Part shown: positions 55,014 through 64,000 of the stretch, one piece after another | Layout: every line of letters begins with the position of its first letter | Numbering within the stretch: position 1 is the stretch's first letter | Assembly: GCF_025558485.1 (NCBI RefSeq) | Contig: NZ_CP102930.1 | Span: forward strand, 1,302,001 to 1,366,000 | DNA: 64,000 nucleotides | DNA from: Bdellovibrio bacteriovorus | Lineage (GTDB): Bacteria; Bdellovibrionota; Bdellovibrionia; Bdellovibrionales; Bdellovibrionaceae | Reading direction: 5' to 3' | Translations under genes and position numbers: made by a program | The notes under the pieces: generated by a model | Seen by the model: the letters and a program-made list of their open reading frames with translations, nothing else | Database searches by the model: none | What the model was told of the DNA's origin: nothing

Positions 55014-55658
55014 CTATTGCACAGTGATCCAGACATTGTATTTACCATATTGACGTACCAGACGGTTGAAGACATATCCATTGTCGGGGTGCATGCGGAT
55101 GCAGCCGTGTGAAGCTCTGGTTCCCAGTTTGGACCAGTTTCCCTGAGGTGTGCCATGCAGGGCAAAACCACCGGTGATAAAGACGGCATAAGGCATGTTG
55201 CCCAGGCCCTTGTAGTCCCCGCCGGGATATTTACCAGAGGTATAGCGGTCATAGATACGGCCATCAGGGTGACGGTCAAAGTTCGGAGTGCCATATCCTG
55301 ACATGCCTGTGGAAACCAGCCATGATCCACGCAAGCTGCCGTTGACATACAGATACATGCGTTGAGTGGACTTCACAACTTGTGCCCAGACAGCACAAGT
55401 GTTGCGGGAACAACTGGCAAATCCAATAATGTCGTCGATAAAGCTGTCAGGAAGGTGGGAAGGTTGTCCTGTTTCCTCTTCATAGATTCTATCGAACTCC
55501 TCCAGTACTTGTTCGATGTTTGGATCAAAAGGATTGATCTCCTCGATCACATGGGGTTTGTGATTTCTCATTGCTTCGGCGGGCTCTGCCTGTGCGGTGC
55601 CGATTGTCAAAAGTAGCAGAGCGGCGATTAAGCCTGTTATTTGCTGTAGTGTTTTCAT
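55014..55658 (-). CDS. L,D-transpeptidase (YkuD)
   Basis: 214 residues from ATG 55658 (GAGGTG upstream). Signal peptide 1-24. The YkuD domain carries HGT at 168-170 and the catalytic SHGCIRM (His184, Cys186), so it makes 3-3 cross-links or ties proteins to murein in the periplasm. Predators use such enzymes on prey wall, but this one's target is unknown. A pair of cysteines precedes the domain. Single gene. Confidence 0.93.
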   Translation of the reverse strand: MKTLQQITGLIAALLLLTIGTAQAEPAEAMRNHKPHVIEEINPFDPNIEQVLEEFDRIYEEETGQPSHLPDSFIDDIIGFASCSRNTCAVWAQVVKSTQRMYLYVNGSLRGSWLVSTGMSGYGTPNFDRHPDGRIYDRYTSGKYPGGDYKGLGNMPYAVFITGGFALHGTPQGNWSKLGTRASHGCIRMHPDNGYVFNRLVRQYGKYNVWITVQ

Positions 55659-55864
55659 GCCACACCTCATCTGTTGTGAGTTGTACTTGTCCTCATTGTA
55701 CTTTGTGGGGACAGAAATCTAAAAAAATCAGTACAGATAAAGACATGTAACAGGGGAACTGTGATAGATTGGAAAGACTTGGATACTGAAGTCGTGCTGA
55801 AGAATCCGAGGCATTTCGTATTGGGGAAGGATGCCCCGGTCCGAAGTTTTAAAAGGCGGGTTTT

Positions 55865-56602
55865 GTGGAACTAAAAAACTATCATGATCAGACTGTTTAT
55901 CGTCAGCATTGTCCGGTGTGTATTCAGCCTCAGACAGGATGTTACTGCCAGCACATCAAGCCGTTTGATCCGTGTATCAGTTTTGTGATTTTGATTCATC
56001 CCATTGAATTGCGCCGTCGAATTGCCACCGGGCGAATGTCGCATCTTTGTTTGCAGCATTCATATTTGATTTCCGGTCAGGACTATTCCAGTCATGAAAT
56101 TGTTAACCAGCTGATCAATGATCCTGAGCGCCACTGTGTGATTTTGTATCCGGGATCAGATTCCTTGAATCTTTCACTGATGCCTGCGGGTCGTCGTGAC
56201 GGGCTGGCTCCATTGGGAAAGAAGCTGACAGTCTTTGTGATTGACGGGACCTGGGCGACAGCCAAAAAGATGATGCGCGAAAGTCAGAATCTTGGATCGT
56301 TACCGCAAATTTGTTTTTCTCCTGAAAAGCCCTCGGCCTTCCGTGTACGTAAACAGCCTTCCGATTTCTGTTATTCCACGATAGAGGCCATCCATCAGAC
56401 CATTGAATTATTGGGTGACAGTCGGGGATTTAACACAGCCCTCAGGCAGCATGATAATCTGTTGCAGGTTTTCGATGTTTTGGTGGAACGTCAGCTGGAT
56501 TATCTGAAAACGTCTGAAGAAAAAAATGGGGCCTTTAACTCCCGTCGAGAAGGAAAAAGGCCCGCACAAACTCTTACTTTAGAAAACGAGCGTGATGCTT
56601 GA
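55865..56602 (+). CDS. DTW-domain tRNA aminocarboxypropyltransferase
   Basis: 245 residues, GTG start. The N-terminal zinc-binding CPVCIQPQTGCYC and the DTW motif here DGTWATAKKM identify the DTW/TapT family, which transfers a 3-amino-3-carboxypropyl group from SAM to tRNA uridine (acp3U). PGSDSLNL and PSDFCYSTIEA are also family blocks. It ends convergently, overlapping the S-formylglutathione hydrolase gene by 29 nt. Weak GGCGG site 4 nt upstream. Confidence 0.9.
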   Translation: MELKNYHDQTVYRQHCPVCIQPQTGCYCQHIKPFDPCISFVILIHPIELRRRIATGRMSHLCLQHSYLISGQDYSSHEIVNQLINDPERHCVILYPGSDSLNLSLMPAGRRDGLAPLGKKLTVFVIDGTWATAKKMMRESQNLGSLPQICFSPEKPSAFRVRKQPSDFCYSTIEAIHQTIELLGDSRGFNTALRQHDNLLQVFDVLVERQLDYLKTSEEKNGAFNSRREGKRPAQTLTLENERDA

Positions 56603-57398
56603 TGTGTGCTTCGATAAAGGTCGCAATAAAGTAGTAGCTGTGATCGTAGTCTTCAGCAAAGACCACTTCCTGTTCCTGACCCTGCTTCTGACAGGTTTCC
56701 ACCCAGTTTGGTGTCAGAAGCTGACCGTTTAGCAGGAATTCATCTTTGGTGCCCTGATGAATCAGAATTTTATGGGCATGTTTTTTTCCGATTTTCAAAA
56801 GCTCGCAGGCATCATAGGGTTTCCATGCCGTTTGATCTGCACCCAGATAGCCTTGGAAAGCTTTCTGACCCCAAGGGGCCTGCGTGGGATTCACAATCGG
56901 GGAAAAGGCTGAAACGGATTTGAATTTGTCGGACTCGCGCAGTCCTATCACCAGAGCGCCATGTCCCCCCATGGAATGACCCATAATAGATATCTTGGCG
57001 ATTTTGAAATGATTCTGAATTATGCCATACAATTCATTTACGATGTAACTGTACATGCGATAGTTTGTCTTATAATCCGCAGTTGTTGCATCCACATAGA
57101 ATCCGGCGCCAGAGCCAAAATCATAAGCATCATGTTCCCCGGGCAGATTTAGACCGCGAGGGGAGGTGTCCGGAGCAATCACCATCAGATTGTTTTCCGC
57201 CAGGTACTTTTGAGCTCCGGCTTTGGTGATAAAGTTTTCCTCTGTGCAGGTCAGCCCGGAAAGCCAGATAATACAGCCTTCCACCTTTCCTTGAGGGATA
57301 AAGGTGGAAAACTTCATTTCTGTTTTGGTTTCCTGGGATTCGTGAGACCAAAATTGGGTCAGCCCCTCGAATGTCTTATGCGTCTTAAGCACTTTCAT
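56574..57398 (-). CDS. fghA: S-formylglutathione hydrolase
   Basis: 274 residues, normal length. Esterase-D family: nucleophile in IMGHSMGGHGA (Ser142), with WLSGLTCTEENF (oxyanion region) and DYDHSYYF (His). It cleaves S-formylglutathione to formate and glutathione, the second step of glutathione-dependent formaldehyde removal. It lies 11 nt downstream of the class III dehydrogenase remnant, so the two form one operon. The first enzyme is damaged here. Confidence 0.94.
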   Translation of the reverse strand: MKVLKTHKTFEGLTQFWSHESQETKTEMKFSTFIPQGKVEGCIIWLSGLTCTEENFITKAGAQKYLAENNLMVIAPDTSPRGLNLPGEHDAYDFGSGAGFYVDATTADYKTNYRMYSYIVNELYGIIQNHFKIAKISIMGHSMGGHGALVIGLRESDKFKSVSAFSPIVNPTQAPWGQKAFQGYLGADQTAWKPYDACELLKIGKKHAHKILIHQGTKDEFLLNGQLLTPNWVETCQKQGQEQEVVFAEDYDHSYYFIATFIEAHIKHHARFLK

Positions 57399-57409
57399 CG
57401 TTTTATCCT

Positions 57410-58783
<1,374 letters not shown>

Positions 58784-58785
<2 letters not shown>

Positions 58786-59318
58786 TGCAAGTGGAGCTGG
58801 ATTTTGAAAGCCGTATTGTGGACATCATTGAAAAGAAGTTTGATGTGGCCATCCGTATAGGGCATTTGAAAAACTCATCCTTAATGGCGCAGAAGATTGC
58901 CACCCGTCGCGAGTATATCTGTGCTTCACCAAAGTATCTGGAGCAGCATCGTTTGCCGCTGGTCCCTGAAGATCTGTCTGATCATAATTGCCTTTCCGGC
59001 GGTCAGGGATCATGGACCTTTAAAAAATCGGGAAAGACAGTTTCCGTTCCGGTGAAGGGAAACTTTAAAACGAACAACCCCAGAGTTCTTTTGAAAGCCG
59101 CTTTGGATGACTTGGGGATTGTACGCCTGCCGGGGTCTTATGTGTCCACAGAGATTAAGGAAGGAAATCTGATTTCACTGCTAGAGAAGTACAGCGAAGG
59201 CAGCAAAGATATTTGGGTTGTGACACCGACTCGCAATAAGCTCAACACGAACGTGAATGTCTTTGTCGAGGAACTTAAAAAGTCCCTCGACCGGGATTAT
59301 TCAGGGGCGCAGTTCTAA
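58784..59318 (+). pseudogene. LysR-family regulator, C-terminal half only
   Basis: About 178 residues starting LQVELDFESRIVDI. It is the effector-binding domain of a LysR regulator (FDVAIRIGHLKNSSL, YICASPKYLEQHRLP, LGIVRLPGSYV). The helix-turn-helix and linker (about 110-120 residues) are missing. The frame joins directly to the ATPase fragment. It could start at GTG 58791, but a protein without the DNA-binding domain cannot regulate. It was probably the divergent regulator of the frmA-fghA operon. Confidence 0.85.
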
Positions 59319-60916
59319 GAATTTGTCTGAACGGCTTTGGCCGCCAGATATTCTTCGTAAGAAATATGGTTGTCGTAAATAACCGTGTCATCAATTTCGA
59401 TAATACGATTGGCAACGGTTTGAATCAGTTCATGGTCATGTGAAGTGAAGATCACAGTGCCTTTGAAGCGGCTTAAGCCTTCGTTCACGGCGGTGATACT
59501 TTCCAGATCCAAGTGATTCGTCGGTCCATCCAGAATCAGAATGTTAGAACCGGACAACATCATCTTGGAGAACATACAGCGCACTTTTTCGCCCCCGGAA
59601 AGAACCTTGGGCTGTTTCAGTGCATCGGAACCACTGAACAGCATTTTTCCCAGGAAACCACGCAGGAAGGTTTCATCTTTTTCAGTCGAGAACGGACGCA
59701 ACCAGTCCACCAGTGTTTCCTCGTTGCCGCCGAAATACTTGGAGTTGTCTGTTGGGAAATAGGAAATGGATGTGGTGATACCCCAGTTGAAAGAACCTGA
59801 ATCCGCTGCCATTTCGCCGGACAGAATTTCCAGAAGCAAAGTTTTTGCCAGATCGTTTCGGCCCAGCAAAGCAACCTTGTCGCCTTTTTTCAGGGTGAAG
59901 CTGATATTCTTCAGCAGGGTTTCACCTTCCCAGGTCTTGGTGACTTTATCCACGGTCAGAATATCGTTCCCCAGTTCGCGCTTGATATCAAAGCCGATGA
60001 ACGGTTGTTTGCGTGAAGACGCTGGCAGATCGTTGAACTCCAGCTTTTCCAACTGCTTCTGACGGGAAGATGCCTGCCGGGATTTGGAGGCATTGGCGCT
60101 AAAGCGGGCGATAAAGGCCTTAAGCTCTTCGGCTTTATCCGCGCTCTTTTTGTTTTGATCGGCACGCAGGCGTTGATTCAGTTCGCTGGATTGTCTCCAG
60201 AAATCATAGTTCCCGCTGTAAGTGGTGACTTTGCCGAAATCGATGTCCGCGATATGAGTGCAGACTTTGTTCAGGAAGTGACGATCGTGCGAAATCACGA
60301 TGACTGTGTTTTCAAAAGTTTCCAGGAACTGTTCAAGCCACTGGATCGCATAGATGTCCAAGTGATTCGTCGGCTCATCCAGCAATAGAATATCCGGGCG
60401 GCCAAACAGGGCTTGCGCCAAAAGAACTTTCACTTTTTCGCCGCCAGTCAGCTCTTTCATCAGTTTGCTGTGCAGTTCTTCAGGAATTGCCAGTCCGGCC
60501 AGCATCACAGCGGCTTCGGATTCAGCCTCCCAGCCATTGAGTTCGGCAAATTCTGTTTCCAGCTCAGAAGCGCGCACACCGTCGGCTTCGGAAAAGTCCG
60601 GCTTGGCATAAAGGGCGTCTTTTTCTTCCATCACCTTGTACAGACGTTCATTTCCCATAAGCACGGTTTTTAGAACCGGGAACTCATCATAGGCGTAGTG
60701 GTCCTGCTTCAGGATGGAAAGTCGAAGGTCAGAGGCGATATGGACCTCGCCCGTATTGGGTTCAATTTCTTTGGAAAGAATTTTCAGGAAAGTGGACTTT
60801 CCGGCACCATTGGCGCCAATAAGGCCATAACAATTGCCCGGAGTGAATTTGACATTCACGTCTTCAAAGAGCTTTTTCCCGCCAAAACGCAAACTGACAT
60901 TGGATGTGCTGATCAT
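59315..60916 (-). CDS. ABC-F ATPase (YbiT/YkpA-like)
   Basis: 533 residues from ATG 60916. Two ABC domains without membrane segments, joined by a charged linker; ABC-F proteins act on the ribosome. First site: Walker A GANGAGKST, signature LTGGE, Walker B LLDEPTNHLD. Second site: Walker A reads GRNDLAKT, signature LSGGE, and Walker B reads ILDGPTNHLD, with Gly in place of the catalytic Glu. The NDxAKT Walker A recurs in some YkpA-like members. Function in translation is inferred. Confidence 0.92.
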   Translation of the reverse strand: MISTSNVSLRFGGKKLFEDVNVKFTPGNCYGLIGANGAGKSTFLKILSKEIEPNTGEVHIASDLRLSILKQDHYAYDEFPVLKTVLMGNERLYKVMEEKDALYAKPDFSEADGVRASELETEFAELNGWEAESEAAVMLAGLAIPEELHSKLMKELTGGEKVKVLLAQALFGRPDILLLDEPTNHLDIYAIQWLEQFLETFENTVIVISHDRHFLNKVCTHIADIDFGKVTTYSGNYDFWRQSSELNQRLRADQNKKSADKAEELKAFIARFSANASKSRQASSRQKQLEKLEFNDLPASSRKQPFIGFDIKRELGNDILTVDKVTKTWEGETLLKNISFTLKKGDKVALLGRNDLAKTLLLEILSGEMAADSGSFNWGITTSISYFPTDNSKYFGGNEETLVDWLRPFSTEKDETFLRGFLGKMLFSGSDALKQPKVLSGGEKVRCMFSKMMLSGSNILILDGPTNHLDLESITAVNEGLSRFKGTVIFTSHDHELIQTVANRIIEIDDTVIYDNHISYEEYLAAKAVQTNS

Positions 60917-61073
60917 GAACAGAGGTCCTTTTGAAAGCTGTTTTTGTACGTGTTCCCAGAGAGAAACGCAACCCTTTCCTCCCGTCATTCAAGGCCTTGG
61001 AAAAAAACTCTTGTTTCTGGCTTGAAAAGAGCCTTTTTCGGGAGCTAAATTAGGGAATTGTTTAGGAGGAAAT

Positions 61074-61796
61074 ATGAGAACAATGTTGATGATGGCTGTG
61101 GTGCTGGTGGGTTCCGTTTCTTGGGCGCAGACAGAGACCAAAGAGTTTGATGCCAAGCTTATCCGTTCTTTGGAGCTGGAGAATATCAAGGGTGCTGTCA
61201 AGATTGAAGGTGGTCACGAGGACAAGCTGGTTGTAACAGCGGAAAAAATCGAATTCACTAAGTCCTGTGCATTGGAATTCAAACAAAAGGGTTCTGATCT
61301 GGATATCAAGATTCACCGCAAAGGTGTTTTCAAGAAGTCTGACTGTACAACAAACTTCACTATCCTGGTTCCCAAGGTGATCGACCTGGATCTTAAAAAT
61401 GGCGCGGGTGATGTATCGGTCACAGGCACCAAGGGTGAAATTGATTTTAAAATCGGCGCGGGCCATTTGACCGTGGATGCTGATGTTCATGAACTGGAAG
61501 GCTCCAGCGGCAGCGGTGAAATCACAGTGAAATCTTTGGCTGGTGACGTGGATCTGAAAATGGGATCGGGTTCGGCCAAAATCACTTATGCGGCAGTTCC
61601 TGTTTCGGGCAAGTTTGATTTGAAGTCCGGCAGTGGTTCGGTCGAGTTGACGATGCCTGCGGATGCCAAATTTACCACGAGCTTTATTTCTCCGGCGGGT
61701 AAGCTGACCAATGAGATTGGCGAAACATCCGGTTCCAAGTTCAGGGTTTCTGTGAAGTCCGGTGCGGCAAGTTTGCACATTAAAAAAGCTCTGTAG
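61074..61796 (+). CDS. exported DUF4097-like beta-helix protein
   Basis: 240 residues. Signal peptide about 1-19 (ends SWA). The mature part is repeated short beta strands with Asp/Gly turns (VIDLDLKNGAGDVSVTG, GSGSAKI, SGSGSVELTM), the pattern of the DUF4097 parallel beta-helix family of adhesin-like proteins. Cell-surface or periplasmic; role unknown. ATG after AGGAGG. Confidence 0.82.
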   Translation: MRTMLMMAVVLVGSVSWAQTETKEFDAKLIRSLELENIKGAVKIEGGHEDKLVVTAEKIEFTKSCALEFKQKGSDLDIKIHRKGVFKKSDCTTNFTILVPKVIDLDLKNGAGDVSVTGTKGEIDFKIGAGHLTVDADVHELEGSSGSGEITVKSLAGDVDLKMGSGSAKITYAAVPVSGKFDLKSGSGSVELTMPADAKFTTSFISPAGKLTNEIGETSGSKFRVSVKSGAASLHIKKAL

Positions 61797-61813
61797 TTTT
61801 AACGGAAAAGTGT

Positions 61814-62473
61814 ATGGCCAAAAAAGTTCCGACAGGCGTGATTGAAAAACTGAACAAGGTTTCCGCAGAGTCGGTGGCCAAACACACCGGAAAAAATTGG
61901 GATCAGTGGGTGAAAATCCTGGATACGCAGGGTGCCGCCCACATGACCCACAAAGAAATCGTGGCCTTTCTGGCTAAGAAATACAAAATCAAAACCTGGT
62001 GGCAGCAGATTGTGACCTCGTCTTATGAGATTCACATCGGTCGCAAGGTTGAAGGACGCAACGACAAGGGTGAATACATGATGGCGTCCTCGCGGACGTT
62101 CTACATCGGGGCGGATGAACTGTGGGATCTTTTGGAGTCTCCGCAGGGACAGGCAATCTGGCTGAAACCGCTGTCACCGTTTAAGTTTAAGCCTAAAAAT
62201 GTTTTTGAAACAGAAGACGGCGTTTTTGGTGAAATTCGCACCATGAAGGAAGGCGTGCGTCTGCGCATGACCTGGCAGGATACCGACTGGCATAAGGCCA
62301 CGATCCTGCAAGTTTATCTTGGGGATCGCAGCGAAGATAAAAGTTTTCTGGTTTTTCACCATGAAAAGATCAAGGACGCCCGGACCAAGACAGCACTTAA
62401 AGAGCGCTGGACACAGGTTCTGGCCGAGCTGGCAGAGCTGACTCCGTCAAAAAGAATCTCCAGAAAAAAATAG
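61814..62473 (+). CDS. DUF4287 plus SRPBCC protein
   Basis: 219 residues. Residues 1-75 match DUF4287 (TGKNWDQWVKILD, THKEIVAFL, WWQQIVTSSYE). The rest is an AHSA1-like SRPBCC domain starting SRTFYIGADELWDLL. This two-domain form is common, and its function is unknown to me. Starts 17 nt after the DUF4097 gene, so probably co-transcribed. Confidence 0.85.
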   Translation: MAKKVPTGVIEKLNKVSAESVAKHTGKNWDQWVKILDTQGAAHMTHKEIVAFLAKKYKIKTWWQQIVTSSYEIHIGRKVEGRNDKGEYMMASSRTFYIGADELWDLLESPQGQAIWLKPLSPFKFKPKNVFETEDGVFGEIRTMKEGVRLRMTWQDTDWHKATILQVYLGDRSEDKSFLVFHHEKIKDARTKTALKERWTQVLAELAELTPSKRISRKK

Positions 62474-62476
62474 AAA

Positions 62477-64000
62477 CTACTTTTCGTACAAGCGTGTGCG
62501 GTCCTTGATATACGTCATCAGGGATTCGCGGGTGATGCCACGTTCGTTGATTTTTCCATCATCTGGCAGATAGGCGCTTTTCCTAAGCCAGCTTGTTACG
62601 GTTGATCTTGTTGATTTGGCTGTGGGAACAAAGCCCTGCACCAGATCCAGGCACAGCCCGCGCGCGGCCCCGCCCGAGGGGCGGAAATTGCGAGAGCTAA
62701 AGACGCTTTTCCTTGCCCAATTGTTGTTCAGATAAAGCTCGGGATAAATGCTATTTTCCATCTTTGCCCAGACTTCGCAGTATTCTGCATTGGATTGCGA
62801 CGAGTTCATTTGATAGGTATAGCCTTCCATGGATTTTAGAATCCAATCTGTCATTTCGGGTTGCAGCTTTTCGGCGATTTCCACCCGCACTTTTTTAAAT
62901 TTCAAAGTGGATGACCGCAGATTGGGGTCAAACAAAGCCTGCTCAACCAAATCCGGATACTGCTGCTGGTTCTGCTTTTGCCACAGCAAGGTGGCTTCGT
63001 AGTTCACACAAGAGTCAAAGAAGCTGGTTGGCAGATGTCCCAGCACGGATTCATAGAATGGCTTGCGGCAGGATTTCAAAATATAATCCTTATCGGCCTG
63101 TGACAGGCGATCGCCATTTTGTTCTATACTTTTCTGATAACTTCTGGAAATGGGCGTTCGCTGGCAGTCCCGGGTGGAAGTGTATTCCAACCCGTCATGA
63201 ACCAGCAGTTTGATCAGATTGTATTTATCTTTGGATTTTTGCTTTAGCCACGATGGATTAAAACGATAGGCTGTCAGACTTTCGGCGAAGTCCTCAAAAG
63301 GATTTGTTTCGCCATAGCGGGAAACAAAAGGATGACCCTGTTTGGCTTTCTTGCGCAAAGAATCGAAGTCTCCTTTCTTGGTCTCTTTCCAGTCAGAAAT
63401 GTCCAGCCAGATGGTCGAGCGATCATAGTCGGAAAACTGATTGTCAGAATGATTATGGGCAATTTCGTGGTAAAGTGAGTATTGGCGCATGATGGAGCTT
63501 TGCTCTGTCCATGAATCAAAAAGTTCTATGGTAGCATTGGCAACAACGTTACCACCGTCGTCGCCATAGGACGCGCGGGTGTAGCCGCGTTTAAAGTGGA
63601 TCAGCTTTTTGTTGCTGCCAAAGGGGAGCTGGTCGGGATGCACCAGTTCCAGGGTGCGAATGACATCGGCGATTTCAGCAGCAGTGAAAGTTGAAGCATT
63701 GATAAAAGCGTAAGGCGAAGTGTTGATGTCGAACTGATCCATCAGATAAAGCATCTGCGGGCCGACTTCAGGGCCAAATATTTTCTGAACGGCACAAAGA
63801 GCTTTATTACAGGATGAGCTGATTTTAAAAGCCTGTTGGAAATTCTCGGGTGTTCCTTTGATCTTTTGTTCGGATTCTGCCGGGGCAAGCAGTCGGCTTA
63901 AGGCCAAAACCAATTCCGGTCTTTCATCTTTGATTTCAATACCAGATACGGTGTAAGTGCCTTCCTCAAAACCGGGATCCAGAGGGCGGCTTTTATAAAA
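62477..64000 (-). CDS. zinc metallopeptidase, 5' end outside window
   Basis: About 507 residues visible; the frame is open to the right edge. HEIAHNH (HExxH) and, 55 residues later, NPFEDFAES with a conserved Glu form a gluzincin-type zinc site, as in anthrax-lethal-factor-like peptidases (DFAE after NPxE). The N-terminal side has a Cys pair (SSCNKALC); the C-terminal side has several more. A signal peptide, if present, is beyond the edge. Probably an exported protease; substrate unknown. Confidence 0.75.
   Translation of the reverse strand, partial: FYKSRPLDPGFEEGTYTVSGIEIKDERPELVLALSRLLAPAESEQKIKGTPENFQQAFKISSSCNKALCAVQKIFGPEVGPQMLYLMDQFDINTSPYAFINASTFTAAEIADVIRTLELVHPDQLPFGSNKKLIHFKRGYTRASYGDDGGNVVANATIELFDSWTEQSSIMRQYSLYHEIAHNHSDNQFSDYDRSTIWLDISDWKETKKGDFDSLRKKAKQGHPFVSRYGETNPFEDFAESLTAYRFNPSWLKQKSKDKYNLIKLLVHDGLEYTSTRDCQRTPISRSYQKSIEQNGDRLSQADKDYILKSCRKPFYESVLGHLPTSFFDSCVNYEATLLWQKQNQQQYPDLVEQALFDPNLRSSTLKFKKVRVEIAEKLQPEMTDWILKSMEGYTYQMNSSQSNAEYCEVWAKMENSIYPELYLNNNWARKSVFSSRNFRPSGGAARGLCLDLVQGFVPTAKSTRSTVTSWLRKSAYLPDDGKINERGITRESLMTYIKDRTRLYEK

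Noticed and set aside
55762..55887. 41-codon frame from a GTG before the DTW gene
   Set aside because: Weak start site and overlap with the next gene; no features.
61062..61778. 238-codon minus-strand frame
   Set aside because: Antisense to the DUF4097 gene, which has a signal peptide and AGGAGG site.

Overview
The window looks like chromosomal DNA of a Bdellovibrio-type predatory bacterium (Bdellovibrionota, close to B. bacteriovorus). The reasons are a tmRNA whose reading frame ends in the short tag GNDYALAA, a TIGR02147-type regulator, many secreted or lipidated proteins of unknown family, and densely packed single genes or two-gene operons with AGGAGG-like ribosome binding sites. The species call is inference; no database was searched.

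Layout. 1-6 kb: secreted and lipidated envelope proteins, including an M15-like lipoprotein peptidase, then isocitrate dehydrogenase (icd). 6-10.6 kb: a LysR regulator, three small exported proteins (one an esterase) and a very basic H1-like protein. 10.6-17 kb: SrkA-like kinase, YgjP-like metallopeptidase, a PAP2 phosphatase, a proline-rich lipoprotein, an exported protein with an internal duplication and a TIGR02147 regulator. 17.3 kb: ssrA (tmRNA) with its own terminator.

17.7-23.9 kb: an AT-richer accessory block of four tightly coupled genes with no recognised function, plus the start of a fifth, placed directly after ssrA. Proteins: a small helical protein with an RX5H motif, a 933-residue solenoid-like protein, a three-helix membrane protein with a large cytoplasmic domain, and a HEPN-like helical protein. 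It ends in a damaged junction with a DUF938 methyltransferase that has lost its N-terminus. This is the best candidate for an undescribed, possibly defensive, system.

24-39.7 kb: metabolic and regulatory genes: GlxA-type regulator, metallo-beta-lactamase-fold proteins, a pirin/HxlR divergent pair, a DEAD-box helicase, an old-yellow-enzyme operon, an ECF41 sigma factor with a divergent carboxymuconolactone-decarboxylase-like target and matching promoters on both sides, a TetR/SRPBCC cluster with a perfect operator palindrome, and exonuclease III. 39.7-55.7 kb: a 1335-residue exported phosphodiesterase/hydrolase, a coupled phosphatase/hydrolase pair, a YecM-DUF4269 fusion, a NarX-like two-component system, an MFS and an AbgT-type transporter, a PLL-like lectin propeller, an alkyltransferase-like protein and an L,D-transpeptidase.

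55.8-64 kb: a DTW-domain tRNA-modification protein and the formaldehyde detoxification genes. Here the class III alcohol dehydrogenase has lost its N-terminus. It is joined to a fragment of a CpaE/MinD-like ATPase, which is in turn joined to the C-terminal half of a LysR regulator: a three-gene scar. An ABC-F ATPase, a DUF4097 protein, a DUF4287/SRPBCC protein and a metallopeptidase cut by the right edge follow.
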